From Paraconiothyrium sp. Pb-2020 (Eukaryota > Ascomycota > Dothideomycetes > Pleosporales > Didymosphaeriaceae): a DNA stretch of 64,000 bases. A program made the position numbers and the translations under genes. Each line of letters begins with the position of its first letter. The first letter of the stretch is position 1. The notes beneath the pieces are model-generated. The model searched no databases. It was not told the origin of the DNA and saw nothing but the letters and a program-made list of their open reading frames with translations. Positions 23,621 through 33,755 of the stretch are shown one piece after another. The stretch covers positions 2,275,286 through 2,339,285 of the forward strand of contig JAJUBI010000004.1 in NCBI GenBank assembly GCA_022419385.1. Reading direction: 5' to 3'.

Positions 23621-25884
23621 TCAATGAAGCCTCAATGCACCATCACTATCATAGTTGCCGATCCACCTCCTGGTCTTGATCAGACCTTGCTTGCCTATGT
23701 CTTCTACTATTCTCTTGATGTACGGATGACTCGCATCCTCAATCCCGCTATTCTCGTTGTCCCTCATCTCTCCGTCAACAGCACTCACTTCTGATGCTTC
23801 AAGATCTGTCAGTGAGTGTGTTTTCCGCGAGAGCCCATATCTTTTCCGATGCTGTAATGATTCAAAGTCGCACTCATTATTTCTTGGCCCAGCAACGTTG
23901 GCCTTGACCCACGCTAGAACGCGTCCTGCTCTCGTCCGAATATGAGTATATCCGCGGTGGCTGCTTGCGAAACCTATGAGTGCAAACAGCGGAAGACAGA
24001 CTGCCACGAGCACAGTGCCAAATTTTGCAAAATCTGCATCCTCGGGCATGTTTGTCATTCCAAAGACACCGGTGATAAAGCTCAAGGGGAGAAATAAAAC
24101 ATTGACGACGGTGAGGAGCTTGACGTTCTCGCCTTGCTGGACTGTTCTGCGACTTTCAAGGACGGAGGTGCCGTTAAAGAGTGTGCTTTGTAGAGATTTG
24201 ATTTGAGGGATCAGCGCCGTGTTTGCCTCCCTGATCTTTTCGAGTTCCCCTTTGGCGTTCTGCAGGTTGGTTTTGAAATGCGTCATTTGTTTAACATTGT
24301 GTTCAGACGGTGGTTGGCATCCTCTATGTGTAGGTTCCCCTAGATCATACCGTGGATAATCCGGCCACAGCGTTGCAAAATGAGGTGAGGATCCATTCCA
24401 AAACCCCTCTAGCACCTCGATGATAGTTGAAATAGAATGATTAATCATAGGCAAAACATGGAGTGCCCAAAAGTACCGTCTTGTCCAGGTGAAAGACGTA
24501 TCATCAAACAACCTTTCATCCCGGAGTGTGGAAGATGAAGTCGTGGGACGGTGTCACCAAGTGAGCGATTTTTTTATGAACCTCGTTGCAGCGCTTGACA
24601 GCGTCTTCGAATTCCGTAAGTACAGCTGTCAGAAATGCATCTGTTCCATTGGGGAATGCAGAACCAGTCTCAAAAGCGTTGGGCGTTGCTCTCCAGTCTG
24701 GGAAAAACTGCAAATTCAACACTTGCCAGGGTGACTTGACACGCTCTTTTCGACTTCTTACGACAGATACTTCATCTTTTTCCGCTTCCCATGGTCTGTC
24801 ACCAAGCAATACTAATACGACGGCGGTGTTGCAGCGAGTCAAGCGAACTCCAGTAGCAGTGTGAACGTCCTCATCATGAGGCTGCCATTTCATAGGTTTG
24901 CAATCTTCCCCGATCATTGTGTAATACGAGAGTGAGAAGGTAATTTGACTGACATTGCCGTTGCCTACGTCTTTGCGCTTGTAACTCTGCTATATCGTCA
25001 GCACATGTAACAAGAAGTGGAACTACCTACCGCCGCGGGCTCATGTGCTCCGAGCGCATGGAAGACTGAGTGCATGTCCATGAAAGGGCTGTGAGTGAAG
25101 TGCAAGGCAGCAAGAAGTATCGGCGAAGGCTCGCGAGCAATCCTACGTATGTCAAAGATCTGTGTAGCTAGCTTTCACTTCCAAGACTGGAGCACACTCA
25201 CGTGACTCTGCCTACAATGCCAGTCGTCTCTAATCCAGGATGCCTTAGGTACGGCGTTTCCTATGCACTAATCAGCCCCTCAGATGAAGAAGGCGTCAGA
25301 ATCGGATTCTGGGTGCAATCTACTTTAATATATCGCCATTGCTCTAAAGCCTTCGAGGTAGGCACATCGCAGTCGTTCACCGCAAGTTTCGCCACTCCAT
25401 CCGGAAGAACATCGTACACTTGAAAGTAAGAGTAATGCGAGCGATCACTGGCTGGTCCAGGACCCGTAGGGAACAGGCAACGCCGCTGAAGCAGGCGTTT
25501 GTCCGAAAGCACGTTTCCGAGCATTCGACGCTCAAGTCTCGTAAATATGTGCGTAGAGAGGTAATGGCGCAGCTTTTCGTGATCAAATGATCGATGAGGT
25601 AGAAATCGTGCTTCGAACTCGTCTAGCCTCGTACCTGGATGTGGGTCGCTCATACCGGACTGGATGTGTACTGCTCGCTCAAAACCCTGATGATATACAA
25701 TCAAGCGCTGGTTCAGACAGTTCAGATTCACACTGTTGAATTCACAAGCTGATGGTTCATTATAGTGGAACCTGTGTAGGTATCAAGGTCCGTCGCAGTG
25801 TGGTTGAATAAGCGAGTCAGCCCTCGTATACCTACCGCTACTGCACGCAGAGTCAAAAATAGACACCAAAGCACGCGAAGCCAT
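23621..25884 (-). pseudogene. CorA-like Mg2+ transporter family gene, probably broken
   Basis: Exons 25884-25832, 25771-25202, 25142-25031 and 24986-23621 are in consistent phase. The C-terminus has the CorA-type end: a long helix, NVLFLPLSFITGVFGMTNM, then VLVAVCLPLFALIGF, giving two membrane spans with a GMTN variant of the GMN pore motif. Two lesions are seen. A TAG at 25263-25261 follows LISA and precedes ETPYLRHPGLETTGIV in the same frame, as if TGG had become TAG. Near 24520-24522 the frame shifts by one base in a CCC run, between SHDFIFHTP and DERLFDDTSFTW. The TAG could instead lie in a 63-bp intron (25323-25261) with donor GTAGAT. The shift has no such explanation and could also be a base-call error. 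Confidence 0.7.
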
Positions 25885-26629
25885 TGTTTGGCGAGGGGGA
25901 GAGGCGAAATAACGAACCCAGATCAGAGTTGAGAACTGAAGGACCGATGATAACTTTCGTCGTTATTCCACATTGCTCGATGCCGTCCGTAGAATGTGTT
26001 CCCGGCATCTCATCTACTTAAGCAAAAGCATTTAAAAGGAAGTTGGGAGATGTATATGGAGTGAGGAAGGTGCACAACTTCTGGGCCGAAACGAGCGCCT
26101 AAAGAAGCTACCAATAAAGTAGCACTTGTGTCCCTTCAAAAACGCCTTCTCTCAACATGCCCAGGGGAGCCAGCACCATCGCGATACAGCCCCATTGGGG
26201 GACCATAAGTCTGCTGTACCATTCCGACCAAGCCAAAAATTTCACAGCAGTAAGTTCTCACATCTTGACTCTATATTTGACAATGTTCTATAATGCCTTC
26301 GTTACATACATGATTCATGCGTGTAGCGCGAAGAGCTCATATCGACTCATGCCATTCTCCGAGCCCCGCGTCCCCGCGCCCCGCGCGTCGCAAACCATAA
26401 GAGCGAATCATGGATCAAGTTGCTGTGTTCAGCCTGACGGGGTAACTTTTCCGTCACGCACGGCTGAAAGATGTTCAACATTCCAGTGGCTGGGCGCCCG
26501 TATGGAACCTCTATACATCCTGTACTGCCACGTTTATGAAGACGACTCAATCTTGGATACTACCAAAGCCATCACGGTGCTCAGCGCATGCACAAGTTCT
26601 GCTAGTTCGATCGAATAATAATCGTCAAG
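25885..26629. other. Divergent promoter region, CorA-like / ADH
   Basis: About 745 bp between two divergent starts. A frame on plus at 26157-26618 lacks recognisable features and is not called. Confidence 0.4.
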
Positions 26630-27803
26630 ATGAAGGCTGGCCAATGGGATCCGTAAGCTATTCCCATCTGCCATACCATACCCGGTCATCGCTCATACTT
26701 GCGAACCTAAGGAAATCGAAGAAGGTCGTCATCAACGACATACCGAAACCCACACCCAACGACAATCAGTTCCTCGTAAAAATACAATCCGCTTCACTAT
26801 GTCACTCCGACCTCCATATGGACATGCGGCCCGACTACCCCGCTACCTTAGGCCATGAAGGCGTTGGACATATTGATTCGATTGGCAAGAATGCTGAAGG
26901 CAAGGGCTTTCAAGTCGGTGACGCAATCGGTACCAACTATTTCATCGACTGCTGCTTCGAGTGCGAGGGCTGCAAGGTACACAACCTGCGCTGCGAAACG
27001 GGCAAGTCCAAATTGCAAGGTTTCGTAGTCGATGGCTTCTTCGCAGAGTATGCTGTCGTGGACTGGCAAAATGCAGTGCTGCTGCCGAAAGAGTTGGACA
27101 TCTCAAGAGCTGCGCCGCTGTTTTGCGCGGGGATTACCAGTTTTCACTCTGTGGACAGCTGCGAGTTGAAAGAGGGGCAGTGGTTGGCTGTTATTGGGTG
27201 TGGAGGATTGGGACAGTATGCTATACAGTATGCTAAGGCGGTGAGTGAATGAAAAGGAAGTTTTGTCGCTGTTGGCTAATGGTGGACTAGATGGGTTATA
27301 AGACGATTGGTCTTGATATCAACGACTCGCAACTAGAGATGGCGAAGAAGGTCGGAGTCGATGCGGTCTTCAACTCCATGACGAACAAGAACTACGTTGA
27401 GGAAGTGAAGAAGCTCACAGACGGCAAAGGTTGTCACGCAGCTGCCGTCTACTCTGCGAGTAATGCTGCGTATGCAGGTGCGCCGGATATCCTCCGTGTT
27501 GGCGGCCTCATCATGGTTATTGGCATTGCGCCTAAGCCTTTGGACTTTATTACTACCTTTGATTTGACGACCGGGAGGTACCGCATCAAGGCAGACAGCA
27601 CAAGCATTCCGCAGCGCATGAAGAAGGCTGTTGATTTCACAGCGAAGCACAAGTAAGTGTGACCCCAATCAACGGATACAATAGTGCTAAAACTCCAAAG
27701 TATCCAACCAGATGTAGAATTCAACAAGATCGAGGATCTACCGCGTATGGTGGAGGATATGGAGAAGGGTAAAGCGGAAAAGAGGCAAGTCGTTGTCTTC
27801 TAA
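26630..27803 (+). CDS. Zinc-dependent alcohol dehydrogenase (MDR family)
   Basis: Exons 26630-26652, 26712-27240, 27291-27652 and 27701-27803 give 338 residues. Catalytic zinc ligands are in SLCHSDLHMD and GHEGVGHIDSIG. The structural-zinc loop region is CCFECEGCKVHNLRCETG, with the Cys run of zinc-containing ADHs. The nucleotide-binding Rossmann motif is VIGCGGLGQYAIQYAKA. The enzyme should interconvert an alcohol and an aldehyde or ketone with NAD(P). The short first exon (MKAGQWDP) is normal for this family in fungi. It lies among other oxidoreductases and could oxidise a hydroxy-acid intermediate. Confidence 0.92.
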
Positions 27804-28271
27804 GTGGGACGCGTGTTCTCGTATTTCGTTACCTATATGTAGTGAAGCGTAAAAACTATCGAGCCACTTGCTCATTGACGTCGCAGAACTAAGGAAAGCA
27901 GACGAGTCTTAATCATGTCCGCGGGACGAAAGGTGTGTGACCAGGCTAATATTGAATTGCTCACAAAGATCGACGTTGACCCTGATTCCCCGCACAACAT
28001 CACTGTTAGCGGCCGGAAGTACAGACCCATTAGTATAGATTGATGGGGTTACCCAATTGCACGGCAGCACCATGCAGCTGAACGAACAAAGGGCATGTCA
28101 AGGTTTCCGGTCGATGCATTGGCATCAGAAGGATGGAGCATTCCTACAATATCTTGTGGTACTTATATGCATTAGTAGCACGGCTTGTGACTGCTCAAAT
28201 ATGCTGTTATCCTCAAATCAAGCTCACACTTCTTCCGCACATTTTCTTCTCTCTGACCACCTCGCATCATC
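27804..28271. other. Intergenic, about 470 bp
   Basis: 3' side of the alcohol dehydrogenase and promoter of the EthD gene. Nothing else supported. Confidence 0.4.
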
Positions 28272-28930
28272 ATGGTTCACGACAAAGTCAACCATACATT
28301 CAGCGATTCCCGCTTTGAGTGGGACGCTGGGGAAAACTATCAGCCCTGTATCAAGCTCTCTTTCTTTTTCAGGAAACTCCACAACGTCGACGATGTCCAT
28401 TTCCAAATGCACTACAACCACGTGCATGCCGACCTGACCGTCGCAGCAAAGCAATTCAATCTGGTAAAAATACAAAGATATGTTCAAACTTATCAGACAC
28501 CGCAGATGAAGGAAAAGATCAAGGCGGCTGGAATGGAAGTCCTAGACTATGACGCGTGTTCACAAATTTGGGTGAAAGAATGGGAGGACTGGGAGCGATT
28601 CTCTACAAGCCCGGAATATGCGGCCGGTAAGTGTATTTGAATTGTTTGGGATGGATGGAGTGTGATTGATTTGGACAGCATTGCTACCTGATGCGGATCA
28701 CTTCATGGATTACAAGTCCAGTGGAATCAAGGTGTTTGCCGGGTGAGTCGATCCTTTTTCCTTGAGAAGAGATCAGATGGGAAGATTGACGAAATGACAG
28801 ATATGATAACATTGTCTTTGGGAAAGCAATTCCTGACTGTGATATGACGGATGGTATAACCCGCGATGAAAGCCAGGTTGAGAATCCTTCAAGAATGCAG
28901 CGACAAGACTTTGCTCAAGTTAAGGAGTGA
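28272..28930 (+). CDS. EthD-domain protein, 163 aa
   Basis: Exons 28272-28286, 28344-28626, 28679-28742 and 28801-28930 join in phase. The fold is the ferredoxin-like alpha+beta barrel of EthD proteins: CIKLSFFFRKL, then FQMHYNHVHADL with a conserved His pair, and later WEDWERFSTSPEYA. Family members include bacterial ETBE-degradation accessory proteins and small fungal dehydratases or decarboxylases in polyketide and pigment pathways. The first intron (28287-28343) is also open in frame, so the N-terminus could be 19 residues longer; the spliced form matches the family start better. The likely role is a small lyase or accessory enzyme in the surrounding pathway. Confidence 0.8.
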
Positions 28931-29494
28931 ACACTTAGCGCAAAATCCGCATTTTAATTCTGACAACGGGTGGAAGACCCGCATTTCCGATGTCGTGGAT
29001 CAATATGCTGTCAACTGAATACGGTCTACGAATGGCTGGCCCTTTCCCTGCTATGCTCAGGATCTCGACATATAATCATTCATTAATGTACATTTCAATA
29101 TTGTGCTCTACCGCGTCCACACTTTCATGTTCCAGACTCGGACCTATTCAGTGAACGATCTAGTTATCGAGTTTAGGTGTGTAAATGGTGCAGGATAACA
29201 ATACCCAGGGCAAAATGATCACCGAATTGAGTAAGACTGGCAATTGGGGGCTGAATACCCCAATTCCCGGCTCGTGAACCCGTAATCCCATGCTGAGACT
29301 ATCTGGTGGCTGAATGGCTTTCGACTAGCACGTGGTGAAACCTGGAGAAGGTCTCCCAGAATGCGGGGATAGTAGACGCTAACCATCAGTATTACAAGAG
29401 GAAAGATCTGCAGTATAACAGGAGAGTTACAAGGCCTGGAAACTTCTTCATCTGTGTCTTTCTTCCAGCCAAGCCTACTTTTTCAACTGTCATA
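28931..29494. other. Intergenic, promoter of MFS gene
   Basis: About 560 bp. It contains a short inverted repeat built on ATTGG/CCAAT at 29242-29265, listed separately. Confidence 0.4.
29242..29265. promoter_or_regulatory. ATTGGGG / CCCCAAT inverted repeat upstream of MFS gene
   Basis: AATTGGGG (29242-29249) and its complement CCCCAATT (29258-29265) face each other across 8 bases, about 230 bp upstream of the MFS start. Each arm contains a CCAAT-box core. A role in expression is inferred from position only. Confidence 0.35.
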
Positions 29495-31477
29495 ATGGCT
29501 GCCGAAGAGGTTGACCATAGTAATGTAGGAGCCCTGTCACTCGAAAAGCAAGACGTTCAAAGAATCGATATCGTCGCCTCGCCACCGCCTACCGTCCTTC
29601 AAAATGGCGAAGGCGAGTGCGTAATCATCACTTGGAAGACATGGTTCGTAATCTTCGTGCTGTCTTCCACTTTCGGGCTCAGTTTCTGGCCCGTCCCAAC
29701 TACAGCCGCTCTGCAATCGAAACTCGCCATCCAGTTCGGTGAGCCCCTATCTTCGGCCTGGTACGTGCCTGCATACACAACTGCAAACGCCATTGGCTTC
29801 CTCATCGCTGGTGCAAACTCGGACCTATTCGGCAGACGATTGTTCTTGCTTTTTGGGAATGTATGCTGTTGTGTTGGGTTTATCGTCACGGCTACCGCGC
29901 GAGGCTCTTCACAATTCACAGCTGGATTGGCTACCACCGGGTTTGGGGGAGGATTCTGTCAAATGGCCATGTGTGCAATACCAGAATTACTGCCAAATAA
30001 ATTCCGCCATATTGGCATCTGTAAGTCATCCCGAATCCCCTTGGATGAACATGCTGATCATTTATCAACCCAAAAAGGCCTTAGTGATGGATTCGTCTTC
30101 GTAATTGTCATCATCGGACCCATAGTAGGTCGCTATGCTATCGACTCTGGTGGTTGGAAGTACATTTATTGGGGCGGCCTCGTTGCGCAGTTCATCTCCT
30201 TGGCCGCCCTATTTGCTTTCTACAAGCCACCGAAGCATCCCAAAGGCATTCCCTGGCATGAAGCTATCAAAGGCCTCGATTATGTTGGCAGCGCGCTCAT
30301 AATTCCTGGAGTAATTCTCGCCCTGGTCGGCATCATTAACACGACATACAAGCCTAGCTCCAACCCTACCGTTATTGCCCCTATGGTAGTGGGTTTTATT
30401 ATGATTGCGGCCTTCGGATGGTGGGAGACTGTATCGTCGGTGCCGCATAAGCTGTGCCCCCCGCATTTGTTCGCTAGCCATAAAGGAAGAGAGTTTACGG
30501 CGCCGTTCATTGTGGCTTTCATCGTCACCATGTTTTACTATAGTGTCAACATCATCTGGTAAGTTTCTCCTGTACTAAAAGTTGAGCTATTTCTGCCTGT
30601 GTCAATAGTCCTGCGTTAAAGTAGGCACTCAACACCTTACTACAGTAGTACGACCTCTAGTCGCGATGTTACTGACTTGAACCAGGCCTACCATGGTTAA
30701 TGTATTCTATCTGACTCCTTCAACCTCGCGCACGACGGAATTGTTGCTCACTCTTCCCCCAAACGTCGGTCTGGTGTTCGGCGCCTGTCTCTTGATCACA
30801 TTTGGGGGCGTCATTAAGCACTGGAAGAAGACTCTAATCTTCACCTGGACTGGAATGACACTATTTGGCGCTTTGATGGGTCTATGCACTCCCTTCAACA
30901 AGGGTCTTATGATTGCATTCTGCTGCATCAATGCCAGTAAGCATCCGTCAAACAACGTTATTGAGAACAGGCTAACCAATGTCTAGCGTTCTTTGGCTGG
31001 GCGCAGTATGAATCTGTCGCATTCACACAGCTCGGCGTCCCGCAAGCAGATCTTGGTTTCTCTGGCGGTCTTGCAGGAATGGCTCGATACGCCGGAGGCT
31101 CACTTGCAGTCGCGATTTACACGACCATCCTTACCAACACACAATCAACGCGCGCAGCAGCTACCCTCCCAGCAGCAGCGATATCGGCAGGCATGTCACC
31201 CGAGAACGCACAGAAGCTACTCGCTGCTTTCCCACTAGGAGCGACAGCAATTGCAGCAGTGCCAGGTACAACACCAGACGCGCTGGCCGCGGCAAGCTTA
31301 GCGTTCCAGTGGAGCTATGCGCATGGCCTAAAAGTTGTTGCATTGAGCAGTTTGAGCTTCGGGCTGTTGGGGCTGCTTTGTTGTTTGTATTGTGAGGACT
31401 TGGGGCCGAAGATGACGAACAAGACGGAGGTGTTTCTGGAGAACGATATCAATGCTGAAAAGAATGTGTATCATTAG
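29495..31477 (+). CDS. MFS transporter, TRI12/DHA-like
   Basis: Exons 29495-30020, 30078-30558, 30686-30936 and 30987-31477 give 582 residues. Hydrophobic segments are spread through the protein (WFVIFVLSSTFGLSF, LFLLFGNVCCCVGFI, FVFVIVIIGPIVG, LVGIINTTY, VALSSLSFGLLGLLCCLY), consistent with 12-14 spans. The A-like loop is GANSDLFGRRLF. It resembles the fungal TRI12 efflux group. The first intron (57 bp) is open in frame, so a longer form is possible. The gene sits in the oxidoreductase block and could import a substrate or export a product. Confidence 0.88.
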
Positions 31478-32189
31478 TGAGATGATTGCCGACGCACACA
31501 TGTGATAGCTTAGTCTATAGGTACTTGTAATGAATGAAGCTGTTCAGACTCGCTCCTAAGTCGAAGAAATTCGAGCGTGCCATATGTTAACCGAACTGTT
31601 CTTTCAACCAACTTTTAGTATTTCCTTGTTGCAGCGAAAACGACCGCTTACTTAGTTATTTTACAAATTGCAAGCGTCACCGAGTCATAGTTTACTCCCG
31701 GGAGCGAGTCCTGACTATGCGCGCGCAATGTCATGAGCGCAGCCTCGTGCCCTTCATCCAAACACGATTCATGTGCAGTGCGGGGTGAACGCCACACGAC
31801 TCGAGCTCGGGGCGATAATCCATGGTCCACTCCTCCATTCCCACTAGACGTTCGGAAATAGCGTCGGGTATCATTATCCTGCGCGCAGGGGCGAAAGTCA
31901 GTCATCACCAGTGCACAAAGTTCACAAGCCTTGACGATGCGTGCAGGCAGACGAGGTGCGCTAAAGATACCCTGGTGGCGTCGATCTGTGTACAGGGTGG
32001 TGGTGGGGTATGGAGAAGATTATGCAGCTGCAGCCGCTCTCGCGGGGAAATGAACTGGTTGGGGATTGACTTAGCGGAGATAACGTTACAGGTGCATAAC
32101 CATTACAGCACAGCACGAACATACTACGACTTTCTCCAATACTGTTGCGCTGCAATTACTCAATAATCTCATACACTTGATCATCAGCA
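31478..32189. other. Intergenic, about 710 bp
   Basis: Between the MFS gene and the PRISE reductase, both on plus. It should carry the promoter of the latter. Short frames on both strands have no recognisable features. Confidence 0.4.
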
Positions 32190-33468
32190 ATGTCGAAATC
32201 TGCGCTCGTTTTCGGTGCATCTGGCGTCACTGGGTGGTCTTTCATCAACGAGATCTTGAACGACTACCCCGAGCCCAAAATCTGGAAGCGCGTACACGCG
32301 CTCACAAATCGTCCGCTTTCGCAGGAGCAATCACAATGGCCGACTGATTTGCGACTGAACATTGTTTCTGGGATTGACCTTCTCGAGGGCAGCCAAGAAG
32401 CATTGGAGAGCACCATTAAGCAGAAAATCCCTGATGTATCTGAGGTCACACATGTTTACTACCTGGCATATAAAGCAGGTACAGACGTGCAAAAGGAATT
32501 GGAGGAAGCAGTGGCTATGTTCAAGCGAAGCACACTCGCCATGGACCATCTTAGCCCAAATTTAGAATTCGTGGTTTTGCAAACTGGCGCAAAGATGTGT
32601 AAGTCCTCTTTGAATGTATACATCGTCTAAATCTAACCCTTCCCATAGACGGTTGCCATCTTCTCGAAAGCCACCCCACAGACTACTTGCACGTTCCACA
32701 CAAAGAGTCGCAGCCACGCCTCAAACAGCCATACCACGACATGCTCTTCTACCATCCACAGTTAGACTGGGTCGCAGACTACGCCAAAGACAAAAAGTGG
32801 AAGTGGATCGACACGCGGCCAGACATAATCATCGGCTTCGTCCCTAATCAGAATTTCTACAGTCTAGGTGAGCTCCCCGTGTTTCCATCCCAAATCAGTC
32901 AGAATCAATACTAATGTAACAAATAGGCACCGTCATGGCAATCTACCTTTCCCTCTGGCGCGAAGTCCAAGGGCCCGACTCTTCAGCGCCCTTCCCAGGC
33001 ACCGAGAAGAGTTGGAAGGCCCTCAGCAACGACAGCTCCTCGGATATGATCGCACGCCAAACCCTCTACCTCTCCCTCAACCCCGACAAAATCGAAAACG
33101 GCGGCGGGTACAACGTCGCAGACGCGAAGGAGCCATCTTCTTGGAGCAAGAAATGGCCTGCTCTATGCTCTTACTTTGGCCTTAATGGGACTGGGCCAAC
33201 CTCTGATCCGCCCGAGATGCGGAAGTTCATCAAAGACAATATCGACGTGTGGAAGAGGCTGGAGAAGGAGAGGGGACTGCAGACTGGGCATGCGGATAGC
33301 GAGAGGACGTTTGCTGGTTTCGAGTATTTCCTGATGACACAATTTGATTTTGATAGGCAGTATGATATGACCAAGACGTATGCGACGGGTTTCAGTGAAG
33401 AAAGAGGTACATTGGAGGCATGGGGGCTGGTGTTTGACAGAATGAGGAAGGCTAGAATCGTTCCATAG
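32190..33468 (+). CDS. PRISE-type SDR (enone 5-beta-reductase-like)
   Basis: Exons 32190-32598, 32649-32867 and 32927-33468 give 389 residues. The nucleotide-binding motif is ALVFGASGVTGWSF. The family signature LQTGAKMYG spans the first intron; it holds the Lys of the PRISE active site. A second conserved segment is RPDIIIGFVPNQNFYSLG. PRISE enzymes (progesterone 5-beta-reductase/iridoid synthase-like) reduce 1,4-enones with NADPH. In this block such activity would suit a cyclic enone or terpenoid substrate. It is convergent with the Zn2Cys6 gene, 290 bp between stops. Confidence 0.85.
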
Positions 33469-33755
33469 AGGGGGGTGAACGAGGGGACTATATTAGTTTC
33501 AACAAACGATACACACTACCGATAGATAAAGAGACAAAAGGGCTGGAGGACGCAAATTCGACGTGCACTACCTGTATGTGATGTGGATGCCCGTCCTGAA
33601 CAAATTTGACCTCCTGGAGTGGTATGTCACTGGAGTGGATACATCGTCGAGGTATAATCGTAAAGCATCCCGTTCAATGATTATAACAAACTATAACGCT
33701 CAGCAGTGATTCCACCCAAGAACTAACACCCAATAAAGATATCCCATCAAAACCC

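Noticed and set aside
26157..26618. Frame upstream of the alcohol dehydrogenase
   Set aside because: No recognisable features, and the ADH start at 26630 with its short first exon accounts for the region as promoter.
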